A stretch of DNA of 64,000 nucleotides from Acridotheres tristis (taxonomy: Eukaryota; Chordata; Aves; Passeriformes; Sturnidae). Under the pieces are notes generated by a model, which worked only from the letters and a program-made list of their open reading frames with translations, searched no databases and was not told the DNA's origin. The position numbers and the translations under genes are program-made. Positions 11,013 through 22,140 of the stretch are shown here, one piece after another (the first letter of the stretch is position 1; each line of letters opens with the position of its first letter). The DNA lies in contig CM072898.1 in NCBI GenBank assembly GCA_037013685.1, forward strand, positions 992,001 to 1,056,000, in the 5' to 3' direction.

Positions 11013-13023
11013 GACACCCCTGGCTCCTGCTCTGGAGGAGACTCTGACACCAGGGGACTGAGAGGAGGTCGGGGAGATGAACTGTGCCCCTGTCCCAGTG
11101 AGCACCTTACAAACCACCCACAGCAGAGGCAGGCACAGACTGTGCAGGGAAATGGGAAAACACGTTCTCCAGACAAGCCCCCACGGCCAGGAATGCACAG
11201 CAACAGGGAATTGCATATTTAGACTTACTCAACTTTTCTGAGTCACAAATTAGCACTTTTAAGAGCTGATCTTTTTCCCAATTGACTTTAATCAAGTGCT
11301 TCAGAAGCTAGAAAATGTTTTAAGTGAATAGAGCTCCTAAGCAGAGAGCCCAGGGAACGGGATAGCAGCAATTTTGTACTCTCTTTCAATGGCTTTGCTT
11401 TTTTGCTTTGTTATTGCATTTTTACAGTTTTCAACACAAGAGAAGCACCACAGCTGTAGGTTTCACAAACAAAATGAGAGGTGCAGGAAGAAAGAGACCC
11501 TTGAGGAGACAAGTTCAAGCAAAAAAATTAAAATAATTTTCTTGACAGTGTCAACCTGATGATCTTTGAAGTGTCTGCTTTGCTCTGATCTCTAATGCGC
11601 TTCATGAACACCAGAGATGGATATTCTCTAAATGACAGAATCCCTTTGTTTTCCAATGTATTTTATGAAAACAAAGTCACTTTTAATTTATAAATAATAC
11701 CTCAGAAAAATGAACCAACACACTTCATAATATATGTCTTAAAAGAGGTTTGGTGAAATGAACTCAGGCAACACCAGTTACATTTTAAGGCAAATGGTCT
11801 TGGGATTCTTATTTAAAATCTGCCATGAAACAAACACCTGGTCTATATCTGCACAGCAATGCCAGAGAAAACCTGAGAGAAATTTGTGTCATAGAAGGTT
11901 CATGAAGGATGAAATATACTGAATTTATCCAACCAGGATCTCTGTAGCTCCTTCCCCAGTGCCTCTCGAGCCTTTTTCACTCCCTCATCTGTGTCCCCAC
12001 TGCTGCCTCCCTGCCCTGCTCTGGAGCTGTGAACCCAAGCCAGGTGAGCAGTCCTGCTTACCTGACCTCTAAATGTTTGTGCCTGTGCCTTTCACAGAGT
12101 GGGGAAAATGGTCAGAAAATCGTGGGCAAGGCTTGGCAGCTTGCTGCTGCCGGGGGCTGGCTGAGGCTGTGCCCACCCTGCAGGGCAGCACTGAACACAC
12201 TCCTGCCCCACCACTCCAGAAAACTCCCCTTTCTCTCAAGGTGCTTTGCCTGAACAAAGCAGTCCGGGTTTTCTCTCAGAAAAGCAAGAAAAGGGAGAAA
12301 TCAGGAGACCTTGCATTTCTATCACTGCTGCTTGACGGTGCCAGGAAACAACTCCTACAACGGAGGGACTAAGAGTGAAAAAATCTTTATTATTGCAAAA
12401 GGCTCCTTTCTCCAAACATATAATGTCTTTCATGAACTTGTGGGAATAAAAGCAGGGACAGAGCTGACAGGAGCAGTGACAAGGATTTCAGTGCAGTGAA
12501 ATCTCCCAGTGAAGATTTGGGAATCAGAGTTCCACCACAATCCCAGAAGTGTCTCTTGAAGTCATTAGGATTTAACAATTAATACAGAGATTTGTTTGAT
12601 AGCTAGATGCAGCCAGATAAAAAAAGCCATTCTGTTCCAATTTCCCATTATTTTGCCTGTAACACTTTAACAGCATACTTGGATGCATTTTTATATCCAA
12701 ACCTGCATAATGGAAAGTGAAAAAATTCAATTCACCCACTTCACTACATTTAAAAAAGAATACTGGGTTCTCATTTAATAACAAATGTGCAAATAGTCAT
12801 AACTTTGAACTGAAAGGATGAAAGATATAAGTGAAAACAGAGGAATCAGTGATGATCATTTTCTATGTTATCAATTTTAATACTTACACAATATTTCTAT
12901 GATGGTTTTCAAATATTTTATATTGCCCGAATTGGAATATATTGAACTAGATAGTAAATGTTCATCCCAGTGCAGTCAGCAGCAAAAATCTTTCTTTTCT
13001 TGAGAGTTATTCTTTATTAATTG
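11013..13023. other. Non-coding stretch, no feature recognised
   Basis: G+C-richer at 11,940-12,260 and A+T-rich elsewhere. Several frames of 60-100 codons overlap one another on both strands without recognisable motifs. No repeat family was recognised. Confidence 0.55.
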
Positions 13024-13076
13024 GGTCTCTTGATCCTGGCCCTGTTAATTGTTAACAGCAAAGGGATCAAGAGACC
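13024..13076. repeat. Symmetric 53-nt hairpin (nested inverted repeat)
   Basis: The outer arms GGTCTCTTGATCC (13024-13036) and GGATCAAGAGACC (13064-13076) are perfect 13-bp complements. The inner arms CTGTTAA (13042-13048) and TTAACAG (13052-13058) form a further 7 bp around a TTG loop. A symmetric 5x5 internal loop separates the two stems. The structure could be the remnant of a palindromic transposon, a palindromic regulatory site, or a short RNA hairpin; the mid-stem internal loop argues against a standard microRNA precursor. Confidence 0.85.
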
Positions 13077-13187
13077 TGGGACTGTGTCTGATCTGAGTTA
13101 CAGCTACTGAATGTGCTCTGAATATTTCATTATAAGACTTAATTTTGCATCATGAGACAACTTGAAATAGCTATTATTTTTCCTTAC

Positions 13188-13372
13188 CTGCACTCTCCAT
13201 TTAATGTTTAATGCTGCTCTCTCTGCTTTCTCAAAAAACACCTCAAATTCCCTCCAACTTGGTTTCAAAACTTCTCCCATTTCACAAAATTTAGAATGGA
13301 TTTCTACTACGTGTTCTGTGTACTTCACGAGGTGTTTTTCTGGTTTACTGCTTTTATTTTCCAAGTGCCTCC
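13188..13372 (-). CDS. Candidate internal exon, unidentified gene
   Basis: The minus strand carries a 185-nt open segment bounded by a CTAG|GG acceptor (exon start 13372) and a strong CAG|GTAAGG donor (exon end 13188). It would begin with the last two bases of a codon and end on a complete codon. The roughly 61-residue translation is charged and helix-like, with a central Lys-Pro-Ser-Trp-Arg-Glu-Phe-Glu and a C-terminal amphipathic stretch before Trp-Arg-Val-Gln. I do not recognise the family. Against it: the acceptor has a poor pyrimidine tract, no partner exon was found in the window, and the opposite strand is also open here. Chance is a fair explanation. Confidence 0.2.
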
Positions 13373-14238
13373 CTAGCAGGATTTGTTTTAATTAAAAATA
13401 TAGTTTTATAAACATGTAATTCCATTGGCTGACTATAGAGCTATCCTTAGTTAATTTTTATCCAAGTTCAACGTTTGCAAGCAAACTTCCCATGGCTCTC
13501 AACACAAAATGGAATATTTGTTTTTTCCCCATACAGAACTTGGGAATTGGTGAATCACTATGTGCTTTTAAGGAGAAAAAATATGATCTGTGTATTTTAG
13601 AGCTTTTCACAAACCTCCTAAATATCTGCTAATCCAAAGTTCTGTTCAAATCAGGGCTGGCTGCAAACACAAACGCTGGCAAACAACAGAGGATGTGGAG
13701 TTGCAAACACAAATTTCTCAAATTCTGGAATTGGTTCCCATTAAATGAAATACATTTTTCATTACTTTGCTATTTTCCAACTTGTTGATCATGTTTGTAT
13801 TTTTGTGAGTCACTCACAACAGTGATGCTCTTCCTTTGAAAGATAAAAGTTGGTCTTTTTTTATAAATTTGTTTGCCTCAGGTTTGAAATCTTATAGAAG
13901 ACGTCAAATATTCCATCACTTGACAATAAAATCCGAAGTGGCAGTTTGGAATATTTATTCTGAAATAATCAAAGGAATTCTTTGATGCATGCTTCAATAA
14001 TTATTTAGTACATTTTACTCCTATAAATATGTTTCTTTGCCTTACAGACAAAATGAAAAACTCTTAAAAGATATTTCAAATGAATAATTCAAACAATGAC
14101 TGACAGTATAATTGTTTATATTTTTTCCAGGTTGGCACATTCACTTTCTTCCTTCAATTTATAAACCAAGTTATCACTCTCTGTGATATTTATAACATTT
14201 GAATAAATGAAAGAAACTTTATAAAGATGTCTTGTCAA
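13373..14238. other. A+T-rich non-coding stretch
   Basis: Very A+T-rich, with stop codons in all frames and no tandem or dispersed repeat recognised. Confidence 0.55.
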
Positions 14239-14261
14239 TTTTTTTTTTTTTTTTTTTTTTT
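14239..14261. repeat. T23 homopolymer
   Basis: Twenty-three consecutive T on the plus strand, directly abutting the dispersed repeat that starts at about 14262. Read on the minus strand it looks like a poly(A) tail ending that repeat. A pure run this long beside a clearly diverged element may instead be a younger, independent expansion. Confidence 0.95.
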
Positions 14262-14590
14262 ATACAGTGAATCTTCTCCCATTATTTTAGTTCTTTAGTT
14301 GAGAGCTCCTGGTACCACTTGTATCCCACCTTTGGTGGGATTTTAGCTATTCTAAGAAAATGCATCAGCACTGGCAATTAAATTGCCTTTTCAATTTTGT
14401 ACAGCTTATTAAGTTGTTTTATTGTACAGGAAGATTAGTGTCTTCCATAGAAACAGGAAAATACCTAAGCAGGAGCCCGTGGATTAAAGCTGTGATATCT
14501 TGTACCAGCCCACTTTCTGAAGGAACTCTGAAAGAGACAGAAGTCAATTGAAGTGAGAATGTAAGAAATGGAAATAAAACATCAGTTGAA
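14262..14590 (-). repeat. Unclassified dispersed repeat, copy B (inverted relative to 21.8 kb)
   Basis: On the minus strand this segment aligns with plus-strand 21830-22140. The best core, CAACTTAATAAGCTG followed by a stretch ending TAATTGCCAG, is about 40 of 46 identical. Similarity continues on both sides through ATATCACAGCTTTAA, GATACAAGTGGTACCAGGAGC and CAACTAAAGAACTAAAATAAT. The whole alignment has moderate identity with small indels, the pattern of an old interspersed family rather than a recent duplication. A heptamer GTCAATT occurs at 14235-14241 and 14543-14549 and could be a target-site duplication, but it is short enough to be chance. Confidence 0.65.
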
Positions 14591-15148
14591 GAAGAATGAA
14601 AATACTAAGATGGAACTGGGAAAACTTCCATATGTGTGGGAAAGTCTTTTAGGAAATGAACATGAGGAGCAAAACTGTCTTATTTTCTAAAAATCTTAAT
14701 AAATTCATAAAAAAACAGGAGAACAGCTACAAAGAGAGGCTAAAAAACTCACTATCAATAAAAATCTGCTTGGGGCAAAACAAAAGCTATGAGCAGCTCT
14801 AAGAACAAAGCAAAGAGCAGTGGCAAAGGAGCAGGCAGGGAATGGGAACACATGGAATTATGGCTTCCTAGGCCAGCAGGGATTTTGGATTTCTGAGCTG
14901 GGCAGCAGCAGCAGCAGCTCATACAAATAGGAAATACGGACAGAGGCACTTTGATGTCAGCAAAAGAACCTCTCCTTTGATCCCTGGTTTCTGCATCAGT
15001 GGCTACAGAACAAGTTCCATGAGGAGCAGAGGGCGATGCCTGCTCTGGGGATGCAGCACAGGCTGCCCCAGGTTCTGCTTGTTGGATCCCACAAACCCGG
15101 AATTTTTGAGCTTTCTGTGCTTTCTGGCACTGACCCCCTGGAGAACAC
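14591..15148. other. Non-coding stretch, no feature recognised
   Basis: Unique-looking DNA between the dispersed repeat and the probable LTR. It contains a short GCAGCAGCAGCAGCA run near 14900. No gene signal was seen. Confidence 0.5.
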
Positions 15149-15678
15149 TGCTGTTGTCTTGAGGCCTTGGAGAAGGCTTCTAAATTTGAGTGGTGGAGTT
15201 AAAATCACGGGTGTGTAGTTAAATAGGAGTGTGTGCTTTCACATGGTGAAGGGTTTTAAATTTGGGGTTTTTATAATATAGTAATGGGTATGGGACAAGA
15301 TACAGGATTTTGGGTGGTATCTCTTTTGGTGCTCATCTTCCTTCTTCATGGTTTCAGGTAGTAATTTCTAGTTGGACAGTCAGTGTTGAACTGCAGGTTA
15401 CAAGAGTTTGGTTATTGGGTTAAAAGTATAAATAATATAGGTGTTAATTCTCTATTGGACTGTTTAGCTTTGAGAGACCTTGTAGCAGCTGCATCTCTCT
15501 CCATTTTGCTCACTTTTCACTGGTAGCCAGAGGTGTTGCTGAACTTTCTGTTCTTTAGATAAGATTTAATAAACAACCAAGCCCAAGCATGAAAAAATTC
15601 GTTTCCTTTGTATTTTTTAATCCTGGCTCCGAGGTAAGACAGAAGAAACTTCAGACAAGGCACTAATGAAGTGGTGCA
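15149..15678 (+). mobile_element. Probable solo LTR with 5-bp target duplication
   Basis: A 530-bp segment starting TGCTGTTGTCTTGAGGCC and ending GTGGTGCA is flanked by the same pentamer AACAC (15144-15148 and 15679-15683). Inside, in the order expected for an LTR, are a TATA box TATAAATA at 15427-15434 and a polyadenylation signal AATAAA at 15568-15573, about 140 bp apart, leaving about 105 bp of U5. The TG...CA ends and a 5-bp duplication suit a retroviral LTR, possibly ERVL-like. No primer-binding site, gag or pol adjoins it. The boundaries were chosen partly because the flanking pentamers match, so they carry some risk. Confidence 0.6.
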
Positions 15679-18480
15679 AACACCACCCCAATACACTGCT
15701 CACACAGCCCAGGGCATGGGGCCTCACATCATCCTCAGCTAAAACACAACTCCAGCCTGGCCACTGCAGTCTCTGAGTGCAAGTCCGGATTACATCAATA
15801 CCTAGAGACTTCTGATGAGCCAACTCAGCTGCCACAACACTGGCACTTGCCTAAAAGAATTAGCAATCACTTCTGAAGGCACTTCTAAACAAAAGCTTCA
15901 TCTTGGGAAAATGGAAGCTAAGAAACATTTAACTCATTCACTGTTGGGAGACCAAGGCACACGCTGGGGCTCTGAGGAAGTTGAATGAGTAATTGAATTT
16001 CAGCAAATCAATTATGATTAAATCAGGATGAATTTTTAAAGAGGAGGAAAAAAAAAAAAAGCACTACCAAAAAAATTCTCCTGGGATGAATGCCACCTTC
16101 CTAGTTTCCAGCCAGACAGTTATGTTTTAAAATATTTTGCTCAGAATTCAGACATCTGCTTTACTGTGTGTTTGTTTTGCAGGTCTTGTGGCAGAGGGGC
16201 TGGCAAGGGACGAGGTCTGCTGTTTAAAATGCTGTGCTGCCTCTGTCTTCTCTGTTTTCAATTTATTACCTTATTTAACTGGTTGAGAAAGATATTTTAA
16301 AAATTACTAGGTCTCACTGCAATGCCAAATAAAATTAAGGATGTGCTTAAGTACTTAATGGCATGAAAGGAACAGTCATTCTTGTATTTTCTTCTTTGTT
16401 TACTGGAGACTTGTACAAAACAACAAAAAAAATACATCGAAAACTGCTAATTCAGTTAAGGAGCTGAAAGCACACAATAAAGCAAAACATCATCCACAAA
16501 ATCCATGACTTTTCTCTTTTCATGGCAGCAGCACCCCAAGGTGAAAGGACACAGTGTGGCCATCCTTTGTGGGACCACTGCATTCCAGGGAAAAGCCTTC
16601 CAGGCTGCCTGGAGCTCAGAGAGAAAACAAGGGCAGGGGCAGGACGTTCCTAAACTGACCTCGAACTACTGACACAGAAGGGAGAAGGTACAACAAATGG
16701 AAATCAGGAGGATTTGTCTGTTGGTAGCAAAGCAAGGTGCTGCAAAACCTTTCCTGGGATTAATAAAGTGCCTGTTGCTCAGCTGGGGAGGAGCAGATCT
16801 TGCTCTGAGGATCCCAGAGCTCCTGAGCATTGAGGTGTTCTCATAAGTGATGCTCTGCAGCATTGATTCTGTCAATACCATTTCTAATCCTGACATTTCC
16901 CAACATTTTCAATTTTGTAAAATAAAAAGAGTTTAAAATTTTTAGCTTTGACCTTGACATAATGAACTGATGGATCAAGACAAGGAAATGGAGAGAGTCA
17001 GAGCATATTTGTTCCAATCTTGCCTTCTGCTGCTATCAAAACTGCAGATTAAATTATAGGTTTTTTTATCACAGAAACTATAGCTGGAAAATGGATATTC
17101 TTACTGTGGTTGGGGGGGAAGCAAAACAAATATTGCATCTTATACTGGGATAGAAACCCCAATTACATTTTAATTCAGGAAGAGTTTTCAGAAGAAAACA
17201 TATTTAGACACAAACAATTGGATGCAATTTTTTTTCAGCTTGCCCAATTTAGCTACCTGCCCGTAATCTAAAGGAATGTGAATATCTAATATAAAATCCA
17301 GAGATTTTGCTTTGGTCACATGAAAAAAGTAAGATGTTGTGCTGACCCCTGGAGAGGCAAGAGCTTGGTATGTTTAACTCTTAGAACTTCTCTCCTACTA
17401 AGAATTTGAAATAAAATATTGAGAAATTAAAATATGTACAATACTAATGGTCTGCTCTGTGTGATTCAGGGGCCAATCAAGTCAAAAGACAATGCAGTGT
17501 CTCTTCTTGCCTTAGTCCCTGTCTTCCTACTAAAAACAATTCATAAAAAGAGCAGTGACACAAGAACTTGAGATGAAATCAGAGATGTGACACAGACACT
17601 CTTGTTTCTGCCTTCCATGAGTTAAAACAAATGTCACTGAGATCGTGAGATCAGCTGTGATCAGCTCCTCTGACAGCATCACCTTGTACCACAAAATCAA
17701 CTGATTATGTTGGATAAGTCTCTTTGTACACTCCCAACAGCAAAAGGCATAAGAGTTGAGATGGGGGGAAAGGAGTCTTAATTTGCTCAAGCAAAACAGC
17801 TGTTTTGTCATAATATTGCTACACATTCCTTTTCTCCGTCTGCCTTCCCTCATTCTTCTTTGTGGATCACCTTAGAAAGGCTTTATGGACTGAAATGTGT
17901 ATCTTTATTATTTTTTAACCTATCTCATACTGCCTTCACACGTCAGACAGTGAGAACAGTCATGGCCAGCACCCAGACAGGGCAGGGACACCTGGGCCAC
18001 CCGGGTTAGGTACAGGTGTGGAACCCGAGCTCTGTGTGGGTCTGCATCCCTGCCCGCAGCAGGGCGAGCTCTGAGGAGCTGAGAGCATCATTGATGCTTT
18101 CATGGAGCTCCAGCAGCCATGGGATGGCCAGAGATGAGCCCTCAGCCTGTGGGATCTGCACAGCCTGCACTGGAGCAGGCCACGAGCCATGCTGCACCAC
18201 AGTGACTCCAAAAAGACTTGGCAGGGATGGTGATGGATTCATACCTCACCTTTTAAAAGCCTTCCCAAGTCACCCTGAACAGCTCTTTCCAGCGGTTTCT
18301 GCAAGAAAGAAAAAGGGAATGCTAAAGGGAAAAAAGAACTGAGTGATGGTGGTTCAAGGGGGAAAGGGCAGGAGCTGAGCAGCAGGTGAGGAAAAGGAGG
18401 AACCACAGAGGAAAAGGTGGGAAGGAGCCAGGAGAAGTGGAGGTGAGCAGACGTGGGGAACCAGTGAGGATGTACCTGAA
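15679..18480. other. Non-coding stretch, G+C-rich near its end
   Basis: A+T-rich until about 17,950, then G+C-rich at 17,960-18,220, where overlapping open frames on both strands reflect composition. An A-rich run lies near 16049. No repeat family or gene was recognised. Confidence 0.5.
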
Positions 18481-18845
18481 AATCAGAGAACCATGGAATG
18501 GTTTGGGTTGGAAGGGACCATAAATCCCACCCAGTGCCACCCCAGCCATGGCAGGGACACCTCCCACTGTCCCAATGTCCAACCTGGCCTTGGGCACTGC
18601 CAGGGATCCAGGGGCAGCCACAGCTGCTCTGGGCACCCTGTGCCAGGGCCTGCCCACCCTGCCAGGGAACAATTCCTGCCCAATATCCCATCCAGCCCTG
18701 CCCTCTGGCACTGGCAGCCATTCCCTGTGTGCTGTCCCTCCAGCCCTTGCCAATTGTCTCTCTCCATCTTTCCTGCAGCTCCTTCAGGCCCTGCAAAGCC
18801 ACCCTGAGCTCAGCCCAAAGCTTCTCCTCTGCAGGTGAACAATGA
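18481..18845 (-). mobile_element. CR1 LINE 3' fragment (minus), paired with 23.8 kb copy
   Basis: Read on the minus strand it runs from CATTGTTCACCTGCAGAGGA, through the CR1-typical GGCACAGGGTGCCCAGAGCAG and GTGGGAGGTGTCCCTGCC, to GGTCCCTTCCAACCCAAACC and a terminal ATTCCATGGTTCTCTGATT that matches the CR1 3' octamer repeat. It is 5'-truncated, as nearly all CR1 copies are, and has no coding capacity left. From its 5' end to about the CCCAGAGCAG motif it differs from the plus-strand copy at 23.9 kb at only about two positions; beyond that the two diverge with several indels. Confidence 0.95.
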
Positions 18846-21829
18846 GATGGTTAAAAACATTTATAGTTTCTTTCTGCCATTTTAGACATTTCAAATTCTT
18901 CCATGGGTTTCTCCCATATCAAAAATCTAATTGAAAGTATTAAACCCTGGCTTGATAAACACAGACCTTCTCTCTTTTCTTCTGTGTCAGACTCCTCATC
19001 TCCAAAGCATTTTGGAAGGGTTGATGTTTACAGATGCTGCACACACAAGCAGCAGTGGCTGTGGCTCCCCCAGCTGAGGTCAGGCTGGCTCTGTCCACCC
19101 CTGTGCCCTGTCCATGGGGCAGGGTGACAGCAGAGCCTTCCTTCAGCTCCAAGCCCAGCACACGGAGCTGCAGGGAGCACAGGCTCTGAACAGACACAAC
19201 AGGCACAGCCAGTAACCCCATCCAGAGATGTGCTCCCAAAAATGACCAGAGCCTTCTGCCAACTAACCAGGGCTGGGCTTATCTGTAAGTTGCTCTCATG
19301 GAGAAATGTTATAGAATGGAAATGCTGAACGAAGACAAGGAGCTCAGAGCCATCTGTCCACTCTGCCACCTCTCCAGACAGGCCCAAGGACAAGTTTGCA
19401 GATGGTTGGCAGTGCTGGTTCCAACGTTGCTTATCTCCAGTATGATCCATATTGGCAGTTTTAACTTCAATCTACTGCTTTGTCTTCAAAGAGGGACAAG
19501 CACTTTAAATAAATCTTCTCTTCCTGCACTCAGTGCTAGCAGTTAATTTTCTCTAAATTCAGTAAAGCATCTATCCTGATTTAACAGACATCTGGGAGAG
19601 ACAGGAGCAACAACAGTGGTTGTGGAAGCTCCGGGCTGGCTCCAGAGTACCTCGTAGCAAATGTCTTGGGTCAGCAGTTCAAGCCACATTCAGAACAAAG
19701 ATAGATTTTTCCACATTGCAGCCCAGCCTCTTTGTATCTTAGTCAAATCTTATTGGAGTCAAAGAAAATGACCTGGACTGGACCTTTTTCTTGTCAAAGG
19801 CAGCTGCTTTCCCACACTTTACAAGCCCCATTTTTCCTTCTGGCTGCTTGATGGCAACCAGTGAAATCTGCGGAAGAGCATTCAAAAGAGATCTGTCTAC
19901 CTGCACCTCACCAACCAGCCTGGAAGGGAAAACAGTTGTTTGGAGTCATCACATTCCATTTGTGAGAACACACCATCCAGTGTGGTGAAAAATCCCTGAG
20001 AACTATTTCCCTTTAAAATGTTTTCCAAGAAAGATCCAATGTCCCACCACGGCAAAGTGCGTGGCTACGTCATGAGCACGAGGCAAAAACCACTTTGTGC
20101 TGGAAACAGCCACATCAGTGGGAAAAGGCTGTTTGCTTATTTTTATTTTCCCTCTACAATTGCAACTGTCATGTAAACTCTTTAATAAAGAGATCAGAGC
20201 TAGTCACTAAAGCACTAGTCAGAAATGCCAGGCGCTGCAGAAATCAGCATTTTAATTTGAGTTTTGAACAGAATGAAGCCTTAACATAGCTCACAAGCTA
20301 TTTAAATATGGGGGAAATTAGCTGAATGAATGAAAGAAAATAACACAGCTGGCAACTATTTAAAAAGAACAGACTGACTTTTCTAAGTTCAAACAGGGCT
20401 GTTGAGAAATAACTTCTTATAAATGATGCAAAATCAGATGTTGTACAAATATACATCTCTATTTATCTCTCCAGATCAAGACTTTGACAATAAATAATCA
20501 TAATGAAAGTTCCTTCAGGAAAACTCAAAAATACTTAACTCTGAAAGAGCCTGCAAATGTTTGGTTAAGATATATAAATATATTTTTATAAGTGTGTGTA
20601 AATGTGTGTTTATATACACACAGTTGAAACTACTGCAAAGTTTGCAAAGTTCTTTTAGAAGCATCTCTTCTTTCTGTACGTTATTTATCTTCACTGAATT
20701 ATTCTGTAGCATCTGGGAAGACTAATTTAGGCAAAGAAAATTTCCAGCTAAAACCAGCATCCAAGGGTTTTTTTCTATTTTTTTGAGCTGCAGTAACACA
20801 ACAGCTACTCAGAGATTACACACAGGCTGCTCCACCCTATTCCTGGGCTGGCTCCCAACAGCTGTCCAACATATGGCTCCAAGTTCCTGAGGAATTTGTT
20901 TTGCCATTAGAAGACTACAAAATGCAAAGAAGCCTGGAGTGGGACAGGAGCAGCAGGGGAACCCGAGCTCCTCAGCATCCTGCAGAAATGTTCCTTGCAC
21001 GCAGGATCCCAGCTCTGTTCTGCACAATTCAGCTGGCAGAAATGCTGCAGCTGATTTTTAAAGAGAGAGAGGGGGAGAATAAATAAAAAGGAGGCGTAAT
21101 AAACTCAAGAGCTGTGCAGATAAAAAGCTTCCAGCCATTCAGGTGCTGATAAAACTGAAAGACCAATGGACAGTTGTGTATCTGTCCCCACTTCCCACTG
21201 CCTGTCCTGTTTCCCACTACTGCCAAGGGTACGGATAAGCCAGCCCTTCTTGTTTTAATAATACACAGAATAGAGGTCTCTGCTTCATTTCTTTCACAAT
21301 TTGTAGAGGTCTGCTTATTTTATGTCAGTCTCTTTTGCAAGTCAAGTAATTTCTTTCCATGGCACAGCCTGCAGGGCTTCGCTTGGGATTTTTTTATTTA
21401 AAAAACTGCTTTTTAAAGACTTATGGGTTTGCAAAAGTGTTTCAATTTCTTTGATTTTCCACTTACACCTTTGCTAGCACAGCCCCACAAAATCCTTCAG
21501 TGGTGAACAGCTCCAAGATGAGGAGGGAGGAGAAACCAGACTGCTGACCTTGTCTCTGCTGCCATCCCGAGACAGAAATGCAGTCCTAATTCCCTTTCCT
21601 GGCACAGGATCTGGCTGCTGCATTGTCCAGGAAGCAAACCAGCATCACACTTGCTGCCTGTCAGCCAAGGAGTGCATTCTGCTGAGGCTGGGGGCCATGG
21701 GAACTCATCTTGAAGATGGTAATTCATCACTTCTTTAACAAAGCAGAGGAGCCCCCGCCGCGACTGGGTCTGTCCAGTCTTCCACAACGAGGAGCTTTTA
21801 ATGTGTTCCTGCTTTTGTTCAAACCTGGG
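18846..21829. other. Non-coding stretch, no feature recognised
   Basis: Mixed DNA. 19,000-19,280 is G+C-rich with shadow frames on both strands. 20,565-20,630 is a TA/TG-rich low-complexity patch. No repeat family or gene was recognised. Confidence 0.5.
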
Positions 21830-22140
21830 CACATTTTCATTCCACCTCGAATGATTTCTCCTTGCCAGTGCCTTTGAAACCCATTCAGCAGGTGGAATGT
21901 TCCAGCATATCACAGCTTTAAAAGCCCAGGTTCCTCTTTGAGGCTCTCGTTCCTACAGGATCGAGTCTAATCGTTTCCAGTACCACTGAGCAACTTAATA
22001 AGCTGCAAAAACTTGATAAGACAATGTAATTGCCAGCTTTTATGTATATTCTTAAAATAGCTACGTTCCTCATAGAGGTTGTGCAGGATATAAGTGTTAG
22101 CAGGAACAATTAAGGACCTGAAACAATTGAAGCAGATTAG
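21830..22140 (+). repeat. Unclassified dispersed repeat, copy A (inverted relative to 14.3 kb)
   Basis: Plus-strand counterpart of the minus-strand repeat at 14262-14590. Matching landmarks in order are CACCTCGAATGA, CATTCAGCAGGTGG, ATATCACAGCTTTAA, CAACTTAATAAGCTG (from 21991), TAATTGCCAG (to 22036), GGATATAAGTG and CAATTAAGGACCTGAAACAA. Unlike copy B it has no A-rich end. It resembles no CR1 or LTR segment that I recognise. It could be part of an old retroposon, an LTR or a DNA transposon. Confidence 0.65.
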
